DNA from: Eutreptiella sp. 'Long Island Sound 2002'
Taxonomy: Eukaryota > Euglenozoa > Euglenophyceae > Eutreptiales > Eutreptiaceae
NCBI GenBank assembly: GCA_964036045.1
Contig: OZ038397.1
Coordinates: forward strand, 19,965,742 to 20,029,741
Reading direction: 5' to 3'
Length of the DNA: 64,000 nt
Shown here piece after piece: positions 47,391 to 61,440 of this stretch. Position 1 is the stretch's first letter, and every line of letters begins with the position of its first letter. Made by a program: the position numbers and the translations under genes. The notes beneath the pieces were generated by a model. That model had not been told where the DNA came from. It did no database searches and saw only the letters and a list, made by a program, of their open reading frames with translations.

Positions 47391-49087
47391 ATGTTGTCCG
47401 GCCCGGACAACGGACCCCCACTACGTTGTCCGGCCCTGACAACGGACCCCCACTACGTTGTCCGGCCCTGACAACGGACCCCCACTACGTTGTCCGGCCC
47501 TGACAACGGACCCCCACTACGTTGTCCGGCCCGGACAACGGACCCCCACTACGTTGTCCGGCCCTCACAACGGACCCCCACTATGTTGTCCGGCCCTGAC
47601 AACGGACCCCCACTACGTTGTCCGGCCCTGACAACGGACCCCCACTACGTTGTCCGGCCCTGACAACGGACCCCCACTACGTTGTCCGGCCCTGACAACG
47701 GACCCCCACTATGTTGTCCGGCCCGGACAACGGACCCCCACTACGTTGTCCGGCCCTGACAACGGACCCCCACTATGTTGTCCGGCCCGGACAACGGACC
47801 CCCACTACGTTGTCCGGCCCTGACAACGGACCCCCACTATGTTGTCCGGCCCGGACAACGGACCCCCACTACGTTGTCCGGCCCTGACAACGGACCCCCA
47901 CTACGCTGTCCGGCCCTGACAACGGACCCCCACTACGTTGTCCGGCCCTGACAACGGACCCCCACTACGTTGTCCGGCCCTGACAACGGACCCCCACTAT
48001 GTTGTCCGGCCCTGACAACGGACCCCCACTACGTTGTCCGGCCCTGACAACGGACCCCCACTACGTTGTCCGGCCCTGACAACGGACCCCCACTACATTG
48101 TCCGGCCCTGACAACGGACCCCCACTATGTTGTCCGGCCCTGACAACGGACCCCCACTATGTTGTCCGGCCCTGACAACGGACCCCCACTACGTTGTCCG
48201 GCCCTAACAACGGACCCCCGCTATGTTGTCCGGCCCTGACAACGGACCCCCACTATGTTGTCCGGCCCGGACAACGGACCCCCACTACGTTGTCCGGCCC
48301 TGACAACGGACCCCCACTATGTTGTCCGGCCCGGACAACGGACCCCCACTACGTTGTCGGGCCCTGACAACGGACCCCCACTACATTGTCCGGCCCTGAC
48401 AACGGACCCCCACTACGTTGTCCGGCCCTGACAACGGACCCCCACTACGTTGTCCGGCCCTGACAACGGACCCCCACTACGTTGTCCGGCCCTGACAACG
48501 GACCCCCACTATGTTGTCCGGCCCTGACAACGGACCCCCACTATGTTGTCCGGCCCGGACAACGGACCCCCACTACGTTGTCCGGCCCTGACAACGGACC
48601 CCCACTACGTTGTCCGGCCCTGACAACGGACCCCCACTACGTTGTCCGGCCCTGACAACGGACCCCCACTACGTTGTCCGGCCCTGACAACGGACCCCCA
48701 CTACGTTGTCCGGCCCTGACAACGGACCCCCACTATGTTGTCCGGCCCGGACAACGGACCCCCACTACGTTGTCCGGCCCTGACAGCAGACCCCCACTAC
48801 GTTGTCCGGCCCTGACAACGGACCCCTACTACGTTGTCCATCCCTGACAACGGACCCCCACTACGTTGTCCGGCCCGGACAACGGACCCCCACTACGTTG
48901 TCCGGCCCTGACAACGGACCCCCACTACGTTGTCCGGCCCTGACAACGGACCCCCACTACGTTGTCCGGCCCTGACAACGGACCCCCACTACGTTGTCCG
49001 GCTCTGACAACGGACCCCCACTACGTTGTCCGGCCCTGACAACGGACCCCCACTACGTTGTCCGGCCCTGACAACGGACCCCCAGCA

Positions 49088-49690
49088 TATTGTCCGGCCC
49101 GGACAACGGACCCCCACTACGTTGTCCGGCCCTGACAACGGACCCCCACTATGTTGTCCGGCCCTGACAACGGACCCCCACTACGTTGTCCGGCCCTGAC
49201 AACGGACCCCCACTACGTTGTCCGGCCCTGACAACCGACCCCCACTATGTTGTCCGGCCCTGACAACGGACCCACACTACGTTGTCCGGCCCTGACAACG
49301 GACCCCCACTATGTTGTCCGGCCCTGACAACGGACCCCCACTACGTCGTCCGGCCCTGACAACGGACCCCCACTACGTTGTCCGGCCCTGACAACGGACC
49401 CCCACTATGTTGTCCGGCCCTGACAACGGACCCCCACTACGTTGTCCGGCCCTGACAACGGACCCCCACTATGTTGTCCGGCCCTGACAACGGACCCCCA
49501 CTACGTTGTCCGGCCCTGACAACGGACCCCCACTACGTTGTCCGGCCCTGACAACGGACCCCCACTATGTTGTCCGGCCCTGACAACGGACCCCCACTAC
49601 GTTGTCCGGCCCTGACAACGGACCCCCACTATGTTGTCCGGCCCTGACAACGGACCCCCACTACGTTGTCCGGCCCGGACAACGGACTCC
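49088..49690 (+). repeat. Higher-order repeat, 5 units (160 bp)
   Basis: TATG units at 49152, 49248, 49312, 49408, 49472, 49568 and 49632 alternate at 64 and 96 bp, giving a five-unit period of 160 bp. Confidence 0.75.
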
Positions 49691-51539
49691 CACTACGTTG
49701 TCCGGCCCTGACAACGGACCCCCACTACGTTGTCCGGCCCTGACAACGGACCCCCACTATGTTGTCCGGCCCTGACAACGGACCCCCACTACGTTGTCCG
49801 GCCCTGACAACGGACCCCCACTACGTTGTCCGGCCCTGACAACGGACCCCCACTACGTTGTCCGGCCCTGACAACGGACCCCCACTCCGTTGTCCGGCCC
49901 TGACAACGGACCCCCACTACGTTGTCCGGCCCTAACAACGGACCCCCACCATGTTGTCCGGCCCTGACAACGGACCCCCACTACGTTGTCCGGCCCTGAC
50001 AACGGACCCCCACTCTGTTGTCCGGTCCGGACAACGGACCGCCACTACGTTGTCCGGCCCTGACAACGGACCCCCACTACCTTGTCCGGCCCTGACAACG
50101 GACCCCCACTACGTTGTCCGGCCCTGACAACGGACCCCCACTACGTTGTCCGGCCCTGACAACGGACCCCCACTACGTTGTCCGGCCCTGACAACGGACC
50201 CCCACTACGTTGTCCGGCCCTGACAACGGACCCCCACTACGTTGTCCGGCCCTGACAACGGACCCCCACTACGTTGTCCGGCCCTGACAACGGACCCCAA
50301 CTACGTTGTCCGGCCCTGACAACGGACCCCCACTACGTTGTCCGGCCCTGACAACGGACCCCGACTACGTTGTCCGGCCCTGACAACGGACCCCCACTAC
50401 GTTGTCCGGCCCTGACAACGGACCCTCACTACGTTGTCCGGCCCGGACAACGGACCCCCACTACGTTGTCCGGCCCTGACAACGGACCCCCACTACGTTG
50501 TCCGGCCCTGACAACGGACCCCCACTACGTTGTCCGGCCCTGACAACGGACCCCCACTACGTTGTCCGGCCCTGACAACGGACCCCCACTACGTTGTCCG
50601 GCCCTGACAACGGACCCCCACTACGTTGTCCGGCCCTGACAACGGACCCCCACTACGTTGTCCGGCCCTGACAACGGACCCCCACTACGTTGTCCGGCCC
50701 TGACAACGGACCCCCACTACGTTGTCCGGCCCTGACAACGGACCCCCACTACGTTGTCCGGCCCTGACAACGGACCCCCACTACGTTGTCCGGCCCTGAC
50801 AACGGACCCCCAATACGTTGTCCGGCCCTGACAACGGACCCCTACTACGTTGTCCGGCCCTGACAACGGACTGCCACTATGTTGTCCGGCCCTGACAACG
50901 GACCCCCACTACGTTGTCCGGCCCTGACAACGGACCCCCACTATGTTGTCCGGCCCTGACAACGGACCCCCACTACGTTGTCCGGCCCTGACAACGGACC
51001 CCCACTACGTTGTCCGGCCCGGACAACGGACCCCCACTATGTTGTCCGGCCCAGACAACGGACCCCCACTACGTTGTCCGGCCCTGACAACGGACCCCCA
51101 CTATGTTGTCCGGCCCTGACAACGGACCCCCACTACGTTGTCCGGCCCTGACAACGGACCCCCACTACGTTGTCCGGCCCTGACAACGGACCCCCACCAC
51201 GTTGTCCGGCCCGGACAACGGACCCCCACTACGTTGTCCGGCCCTGACAACGGACCCCCACTACGTTGTCCGGCCCTGACAACGGACTGCCACTATGTTG
51301 TCCGGCCCTGACAACGGACTCCCACTACGTTGTCCGGCCCTGACAACGGACCCCCACTATGTTGTCCGGCCCTGACAACGGACCCCCACTACGTTGTCCG
51401 GCCCTGACAACGGACCCCCACTACGTTGTCCGGCCCTGACAACGGACCCCCACTACGTTGTCCGGCCCGGACAACGGACCCCCACTATGTTGTCCGGCCC
51501 GGACAACGGACCCCCACTACGTTGTCCGGCCCTGACAAC

Positions 51540-54500
51540 GGACCCCCACTACGTGTTCCGGCCCTGACAACGGACCCCCACTACGTTGTCCGCCCCTGAC
51601 AACGGACCCCCACTATGTTGTCCGGCCCGGACAACGGACCCCCACTACGTTGTCCGGCCCTGACAACGGACCCCCACTACGTTGTCCGGCCCTGACAACG
51701 GACCCCCACTACGTTGTCCGGCCCTGACAACGGACCCCCACTACGTTGTCCGGCCCTGACAACGGACCCCCACTACGTTGTCCGGCCCTGACAACGGACC
51801 CCCACTACGTTGTCCGGCCCCGACAACGGACCCCCACTACGTTGTCGGGCCCTGACAACGGACCCCCACTACGTTGTCCGGCCCGGACAACGGACCCCCA
51901 CTACGTTGTCCGGCCCTGACAACGGACCCCCACTACGTTGTCCGGCCCTGACAACGGACCCCCACTATGTTGTCCGGCCCGGACAACGGACCCCCACTAC
52001 GTTGTCCGGCCCTGACAACGGACCCCCACTATGTTGTCCGGCCCTGACAACGGACTCCCACTACGTTGTCCGGCCCTGACAACGGACCCCCACTACGTTG
52101 TCCGGCCCTGACAACGGACCCCCACTACGTTGTCCGGCCCTGACAACGGACCCCCACTATGTTGTCCGGCCCGGACAACGGACCCCCACTACGTTGTCCG
52201 GCCCTGACAACGGACCCCCACTATGTTGTCCGGCCCTGACAACGGACCCCCACTACGTTGTCCGGCCCTGACAACGGACCCCCACTACGTTGTCCGGCCC
52301 TGACAACGGACCCCCACTATGTTGTCCGGCCCGGACAACGGACCCCCACTACGTTGTCCGGCCCTGACAACGGACCCCCACTATGTTGTCCGGCCCTGAC
52401 AACGGACCCCCACTACGTTGTCCGGCCCTGACAACGGACCCCCACTACGTTGTCCGGCCCTGACAACGGACCCCCACTATGTTGTCCGGCCCGGACAACG
52501 GACCCCCACTACGTTGTCCGGCCCTGACAACGGACCCCCACTACGTTGTCCGGCCCTGACAACGGACCCCCACTACGTTGTCCGGCCCTGACAACGGACC
52601 CCCACTACGTTGTCCGGCCCTGACAACGGACCCCCACTACGTTGTCCGGCCCTGACAACGGACCCCCACTACGTTGTCCGGCCCCGACAACGGACCCCCA
52701 CTACGTTGTCCGGCCCGGACAACGGACCCCCACTACGTTGTCCGGCCCTGACAACGGACCCCCACTACGTTGTCCGGCCCTGACAACGGACCCCCACTAT
52801 GTTGTCCGGCCCAGACAACGGACCCCCACTACGTTGTCCGGCCCTGACAACGGACCCCCACTATGTTGTCCGGCCCTGACAACGGACCCCCACTATGTTG
52901 TCCGGCCCTGACAACGGACTCCCACTACGTTGTCCGGCCCTGACAACGGACCCCCACTACGTTGTCCGGCCCTGACAACGGACCCCCAATACGTTGTCCG
53001 GCCCTGACAACGGACCCCCACTATGTTGTCCAGCCCGGACAACGGACCCCCACTACGTTGTCCGGCCCTGACAACGGACCCCCACTATGTTGTCCGGCCC
53101 TGACAACGGACCCCCACTACGTTGTCCGGCCCTGACAACGGACCCCCACTACGTTGTCCGGCCCTGACAACGGACCCCCACTATGTTGTCCGGCCCGGAC
53201 AACGGACCCCCACTACGTTGTCCGGCCCTGACAACGGACCCCCACTATGTTGTCCGGCCCTGACAACGGACCCCCACTATGTTGTCCCGCCCTGACAACG
53301 GACCCCCACTACGTTGTTCGGCCCTGACAACGGACCCCCACCACGTTGTCCGGCCCGGACAACGGACCCCCACTACGTTGTCCGGCCCTGACAACGGACC
53401 CCCACCACGTTGTCCGGCCCGGACAACGGACCCCCACTACGTTGTCCGGCCCTGACAACGGACCCCCACTACGTTGTCCGGCCCTGACAACGGACTGCCA
53501 CTATGTTGTCCGGCCCGGACAACGGACCCCCACTACGTTGTCTGGCCCTGACAACGGACCCCCACTATGTTGTCCGGCCCTGACAACGGACCCCCACTAC
53601 GTTGTCCGGCCCTGACAACGGACCCCCACTACGTTGTCCGGCCCTGACAACGGACCCCCACTACGTTGTCCGGCCCGGACAACGGACCCCCACTATGTTG
53701 TCCGGCCCGGACAACGGACCCCCACTACGTTGTCCGGCCCTGACAACGGACCCCCACTACGTGTTCCGGCCCTGACAACGGACCCCCACTACGTTGTCCG
53801 CCCCTGACAACGGACCCCCACTATGTTGTCCGGCCCGGACAACGGACCCCCACTACGTTGTCCGGCCCTGACAACGGACCCCCACTACGTTGTCCGGCCC
53901 TGACAACGGACCCCCACTACGTTGTCCGGCCCTGACAACGGACCCCCACTACGTTGTCCGGCCCTGACAACGGACCCCCACTACGTTGTCCGGCCCTGAC
54001 AACGGACCCCCACTACGTTGTCCGGCCCCGACAACGGACCCCCACTACGTTGTCGGGCCCTGACAACGGACCCCCACTACGTTGTCCGGCCCGGACAACG
54101 GACCCCCACTACGTTGTCCGGCCCTGACAACGGACCCCCACTACGTTGTCCGGCCCTGACAACGGACCCCCACTATGTTGTCCGGCCCGGACAACGGACC
54201 CCCACTACGTTGTCCGGCCCTGACAACGGACCCCCACTATGTTGTCCGGCCCTGACAACGGACTCCCACTACGTTGTCCGGCCCTGACAACGGACCCCCA
54301 CTACGTTGTCCGGCCCTGACAACGGACCCCCACTACGTTGTCCGGCCCTGACAACGGACCCCCACTATGTTGTCCGGCCCGGACAACGGACCCCCACTAC
54401 GTTGTCCGGCCCTGACAACGGACCCCCACTATGTTGTCCGGCCCTGACAACGGACCCCCACTACGTTGTCCGGCCCTGACAACGGACCCCCACTACGTTG

Positions 54501-55850
54501 TCCGGCCCTGACAACGGACCCCCACTATGTTGTCCGGCCCGGACAACGGACCCCCACTACGTTGTCCGGCCCTGACAACGGACCCCCACTATGTTGTCCG
54601 GCCCTGACAACGGACCCCCACTACGTTGTCCGGCCCTGACAACGGACCCCCACTACGTTGTCCGGCCCTGACAACGGACCCCCACTATGTTGTCCGGCCC
54701 GGACAACGGACCCCCACTACGTTGTCCGGCCCTGACAACGGACCCCCACTACGTTGTCCGGTCCTGACAACGGACCCCCACTACGTTGTCCGGCCCTGAC
54801 AACGGACCCCCACTACGTTGTCCGGCCCCGACAACGGACCCCCACTACGTTGTCCGGCCCGGACAACGGACCCCCACTACGTTGTCCGGCCCTGACAACG
54901 GACCCCCACTACGTTGTCCGGCCCTGACAACGGACCCCCACTATGTTGTCCGGCCCGGACAACGGATTCCCACTACGTTGTCCGGCCCTGACAACGGACC
55001 CCCACTATGTTGTCCGGCCCTGACAACGGACCCCCACTATGTTGTCCCGCCCTGACAACGGACTCCCACTACGTTGTCCGGCCCTGACAACGGACCCCCA
55101 CTACGTTGTCCGGCCCTGACAACGGACCCCCAATACGTTGTCCGGCCCTGACAACGGACCCCCACTATGTTGTCTAGCCCGGACAACGACCCCCACTACG
55201 TTGTCCGGCCCTGACAACGGACCCCCACTATGTTGTCCGGCCCTGACAACGGACCCCCACTACGTTGTCCGGCCCTGACAACGGACCCCCACTACGTTGT
55301 CCGGCCCTGACAACGGACCCCCACTATGTTGTCCGGCCCGGACAACGGACCCCCACTACGTTGTCCGGCCCTGACAACGGACCCCCACTATGTTGTCCGG
55401 CCCTGACAACGGACCCCCACTACGTTGTCCGGCCCTGACAACGGACCCCCACTACGTTGTTCGGCCCTGACAACGGACCCCCACCACGTTGTCCGGCCCG
55501 GACAACGGACCCCCACTACGTTGTCCGGCCCTGACAACGGACCCCCACTACGTTGTCCGGCCCTGACAACGGACCCCCACTATGTTGTCCGGCCCGGACA
55601 ACGGACCGCCACTACGTTGTCCGGCCCTGACAACGGACCCCCACTATGTTGTCCGGCCCTGACAACGGACCCCCACTACGTTGTCCGGCCCTGACAACGG
55701 ACCCCCACTACGTTGTCCGGCCCTGACAACGGACCCCCACTACGTTGTCCGGCCCGGACAACGGACCCCCACTACGTTGTCCGGCTCGAACAACGGACCC
55801 CCACTACGTTGTCCGGCCCGGACAACGGACCCCCACTACGTGTTCCGGCC
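51540..55850 (+). repeat. Duplication of about 2.1-2.2 kb of satellite
   Basis: The unusual variant ACGTGTTCC occurs at 51551, 53759 and about 55838. Variant blocks at 51810 and 54018 are 2,208 bp apart and those at 52642 and 54786 are 2,144 bp apart. Blocks at 53346 and 55425 are 2,079 bp apart, the odd base coming from a 1-bp deletion near 55189. Two long copies and the start of a third are present. Inside them lie 160-bp sub-repeats (about 52140-52500 and 54360-54720). Confidence 0.88.
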
Positions 55851-58800
55851 CTGACAACGGACCACCACTATGTTGTCCGGCCCGGACAACGGACCCCCAC
55901 TACGTTGTCCGGCCCTGACAACGGACCCCCACTATGTTGTCCGGCCCTGACAACGGACCCCCACTACGTTGTCCGGCCCTGACAACGGACCCCCACTACG
56001 TTGTCCGGCCCTGACAACGGACCCCCACTACGTTGTCCGGCCCTGACAACGGACCCCCACTACGTTGTCCGGCCCTGACAACGGACCCCCACTACGTTTT
56101 CCGGCCCTGACAACGGACCCCCACTATGTTGTCCGGCCCTGACAACGGACCCCCACTACGTTGTCCGGCCCTGACAGCGGACCCCCACTACGTTGTCCGG
56201 CCCTGACAACGGACCCCCACTACGTTGTCCGGCCCTGACAACGGACCCCCACTACGTTGTCTGGCCCTGACAACGGACCCCCACTACGTTGTCTGGCCCT
56301 GACAACGGACCCCCACTATGTTGTCCGGCCCTGACAACGGACCCCCACTACGTTGTCCGGCCCTGACAACGGACCCCCACTATGTTGTCCGGCCCGGACA
56401 ACGGACCCCCACTACGTTGTCCGGCCCTGACAACGGACCCCCACTATGTTGTCCGGCCCTGACAACGGACCCCCACTACGTTGTCCGGCCCTGACAACGG
56501 ACCCCCACTATGTTGTCCGGCCCTGACAACGGACCCCCACTACGTTGTCCGGCCCTGACAACGGACCCCCACTACGTTGTCCGGCCCTGACAACGGACCC
56601 CCACTATGTTGTCCGGCCCGGACAACAGACCCCCACTATGTTGTCCGGCCCGGACAACGGACCCCCACTACGTTGTCCGGCCCGGACAACGGACCCCGAC
56701 TATGTTGTCGGGCCCTGAAAACGGACCCCCACTACGTTGTCCGGCCCTGACAACGGACCCCCACTACGCTGTCCGGCCCTGACAACGGACCCCCACTATG
56801 TTGTCCGGCCCGGACAACGGACCCCCACTACGTTGTCCGGCCCTGACAACGGACCCCCACTATGGTGTCCGGCCCGGACAACCCACCCCCACTACGTTGT
56901 CTGGCCCTGACAACGGAGCCCCACTACGTTGTCCGGCCCGGACAACGGACCCCCACTACGTTGTCCGGCCCTGACAACGGACCCCCACTACGTTGTCCGG
57001 CCCTGACAACGGACCCCCACTATGTTGTCCGGCCCTGACAACGGACCCCCACTACGTTGTCCGGCCCTGACAACGGACCCCCACTATGTTGTCGGGCCCT
57101 GACAACGGACCCCCACTACGTTGTCCGGCCCTGACAACGGACCCCCACTATGTTGTCCGGCCCGGACAACGGACCCCCACTACGTTGTCCGGCCCTGACA
57201 ACGGACCCCCACTATGTTGTCCGGCCTGGACAACGGACCCCCACTACGTTGTCCGGCCCTGACAACGGACCCCCACTATGTTGTCCGGCCCGGACAACGG
57301 ACCCCCACTACGTTGTCCGGCCCTGACAACGGACCCCCACTACGTTGTCCGGCCCTGACAACGGACCCCCACTACGTTGTCCGGCCCTGACAACGGACCC
57401 CCACTATGTTGTCCGGCCCTGACAACGGACCCCCACTACGTTGTCCGGCCCTGACAACGGACCCCCACTACGTTGTTCGGCCCTGACAACGGACCCCCAC
57501 TATGTTGTCCGGCCCTGACAACGGACCCCCACTACGTTGTCCGGCCCTGACAACGGACCCCCACTACGTTGTCCGGCCCGGACAACGGACCCCCACTACG
57601 TTGTCCGGCCCTGACAACGGACCCCGACTATGTTGTCCGGCCCTGACAACGGACCCCCACTACGTTGTCCGGCCCTGACTGCGGACCCCCACTACGTTGT
57701 CCGGCCCTGACAACGGACCCCCACTACGTTGTCCGGCCCTGACAACGGACCCCCACTACGTTGTCCGGCCCTGACAACGGACCCCCACTATGTTGTCCGG
57801 CCCTGACAACGGACCCTCACTACGTTGTCCAGCCCTGACAACGGACCCCCACTACGTTGTCCGGCCCTGACAACGGACCCCCACTACGTTGTCCGGCCCT
57901 GACAACGGACCCCCACTACGTTGTCCGGCCCTGACAACGGACCCCCACTATGTTGTCCGGCCCTGACAACGGACCCCCACTATGTTGTCCGGCCCTGACA
58001 ACGGACCCCCACTACGTTGTCCGGCCCTGACAACGGACCCCCACTACGTTGTCCGGCCCTGACAACGGACCCCCACTACGTTGTCCGGCCCTGACAACGG
58101 ACCCCAACTATGTTGTCCGGCCCTGACAACGGACCCCCACTACGTTGTCCGGCCCTGACAACGGACCCCCACTCTGTTGTCCGGCCCTGACAACGGACCC
58201 CCACTACGTTGTCCGGCCCTGACAACGGACCCCCACTACGTTGTCCGGCCCTGACAACGGACCCCCACTACGTTGTCCGGCCCTGACAACGGACCCCCAC
58301 TACGTTGTCCGGCCCTGACAACGGACCCCCACTACGTTGTCCGGCCCTGACAACGGACCCCCACTATGTTGTCCGGCCCTGACAACGGACCCCCACTACG
58401 TTGTCCGGCCCTGACAACGGACCCCCACTACGTTGTCCGGCCCTGACAACGGACCCCCACTACGTTGTCCGGCCCTGACAACGGACCCCCACTACGTTGT
58501 CCGGCCCGGACAACGGACCCCCACCACGTTGTCCGGCCCTGACAACGGACCCCCACTACGTTGTCCGGCCCTGACAACGGACCCCCACTACGTTGTCCGG
58601 CCCTGACAACGGACCCCCACTACGTTGTCCGGCCCTGACAACGGACCCCCACTACGTTGTCCGGCCCTGACAACGGACCCCCACTACGTTGTCCGGCCCT
58701 GACAACGGACCCCCACTATGTTGTCCGGCCCTGACAACGGACCCCCACTACGTTGTCCGGCCCTGACAACGGACCCCCACTACGTTGTCCGGCCCTGACA

Positions 58801-60927
58801 ACGGACCCCCACTATGTTGTCCGGACCGGACAACGGACCCCCACTACGTTGTCCGGCCCTGACAACGGACCCCCACTATGTTTACCGGCCCTGACAACGG
58901 ACCCCCACTACGTTGTCCGGCCCTGACAACGGACCCCCACTACGTTGTCCGGCCCTGACAACGGACCCCCACTGCGTTGTCCGGCCCTGAGAACGGACCC
59001 CCACTACGTTGTCCGGCCCTGACAACGGACCCCCACTACGTTGTCCGGCCCTGACAACCGACCCCCACTATGTTGTCCGGCCCTGACAACGGACCCCCAC
59101 TATGTTGTCCGGCCCTGACAACGGACCCCCACTACGTTGTCCGGCCCTGACAACGGACCCCCACTACGTTGTCCGGCCCTGACAACGGACCCCCACTATG
59201 TTGTCCGGCCCTGACAACGGACACCCACTATGTTGTCCGGCCCTGACAACGGACCCCCACTACGTTGTCCGGCCCTGACAACGGACCCCCACTACGTTGT
59301 CCGGCCCTGACAACGGACCCCCACTATGTTGTCCGGCCCTGACAACGGACCCCCACTATGTTGTCCGGCCCTGACAACGGACCCCCGCTACGTTGTCCGG
59401 CCCTGACAACGGACCCCCACTATGTTGTCCGGCCCTGACAACGGACCCCCACTACGTTGTCCGGCCCTGACAACGGACCCCCACTATGTTGTCCGGCCCT
59501 GACAACGGACCCCCACTACGTTGTCCGGCCCTGACAACGGACCCCCACTACGTTGTCCGGCCCTGACAACGGACCCCCACTATGTTGTCCGGCCCTGACA
59601 ACGGACCCCCACTATGTTGTCCGGCCCGGACAACGGACCCCCACTACGTTGTCCGGCCCTGACAACACACCCCCACTACGTTGTCCGGCCCTGACAACGG
59701 ACCCCCACTACGTTGTCCGGCCCTGACAACGGACCCCCACTATGTTGTCCGGCCCGGACAACGGACCCCCACTACGTTGTCCGGCCCTGACAACGGACCC
59801 CCACTACGTTGTCGGGCCCTGACAACGGACCCCCACTACGTTGTCCGGCCCTGACAACGGACCCCCACTACGTTGTCCGGCCCTGACAACGGACCCCCAC
59901 TATGTTGTCCGGCCCTGACAACGGACCCCCACTACGTTGTCCGGCCCTGACAACGGACCCCCACTACGTTGTCCGGCCCTGACAACGGACCCCCACTCTG
60001 TTGTCCGGCCCGGACAACGGACCCCCACTACGTTGTCCGGCCCTGACAACGGACCCCCACTATGTTGTCCGGCCCGGACAACGGACCCCTACTACGTTGT
60101 CCGGCCCTGACAACGGACCCCCACTACGTTGTCCGGCCCTGACAACGGACCCCCACTACGTTGTCCGGCCCTGACAACGGACCCCCACTACGTTGTCCGG
60201 CCCTGACAACGGACCCCCACTACGTTGTCCGGCCCCGACAACGGACCCCCGCTACGTTGTCCGGCCCTGACAACGGACCCCCACTACGTTGTCCGGCCCT
60301 GACAACGGACCCCCACTACGTTGTCCGGCCCTGACAACGGACCCCCACTACGTTGTCCGGCCCTGACAACGGACCCCCACTACGTTGTCCAGCCCTGACA
60401 ACGGACCCCCACTATGTTGTCCGGCCCTGACAACGGACCCCCACTACGTTGTCCGGCCCTGACAACGGACCCCCACTATGTTGTCCGGCCCGGACAACGG
60501 ACCCCCACTACGTTGTCCGGCCCTGACAGCGGACCCCCAATACGTTGTCCGGCCCTGACAACGGACCCCCACTATGTTGTCCGGCCCGGACAACGGACCC
60601 CCACTACGTTGTCCGGCCCTGACAACGGACCCCCACTACGTTTTCCGGCCCTGACAACGGACCCCCACTACGTTGTCCGGCCCTGACAACGGACCCCCAC
60701 TACGTTGTCCGGCCCTGACAACGGACCCCCACTACGTTGTCCGGCCCTGACAACGGACCCCCACTACGTTGTCCGGCCCTGACAACGGACCCCCACTATG
60801 TTGTCCGGCCCTGACAACGGACCCCCACTACGTTGTCCGGCCCTGACAACGGACCCCCACTACGTTGTCCGGCCCTGACAACGGACCCCCACTACGTTGT
60901 CCGGCCCTGACAACGGACCCCCACTAT

Positions 60928-61440
60928 GTTGTCCGGCCCTGACAACGGACCCCCACTACGTTGTCCGGCCCTGACAACGGACCCCCACTATGTTGTCCGG
61001 CCCTGACAACGGACCCCCACTACGTTGTCCGGCCCTGACAACGGACCCCCACTATGTTGTCCGGCCCTGACAACAGACCCCCACTACGTTGTCCGGCCCT
61101 GACAACGGACCCCCACTATGTTGTCCGGCCCTGACAACGGACCCCCACTACGTTGTCCGGCCCTGACAACGGACCCCCACTATGTTGTCCGGCCCTGACA
61201 ACGGACCCCCACTACGTTGTCCGGCCCTGACAACGGACCCCCACTATGTTGTCCGGCCCTGACAACAGACCCCCACTACGTTGTCCGGCCCTGACAACGT
61301 ACCCCCACTATGTTGTCCGGCCCTGACAACGGACCCCCACTACGTTGTCCGGCCCTGACAACGGACCCCCACTATGTTGTCCGGCCCTGACAACGGACCC
61401 CCACTACGTTGTCCGGCCCTGACAACGGACCCCCACTATG
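60928..61440 (+). repeat. Dimeric higher-order repeat (64 bp)
   Basis: TATG and TACG units alternate strictly from 60928 to 61440, about eight dimers. CAACAGACC occurs at about 61072 and 61264, 192 bp (three dimers) apart. Confidence 0.8.
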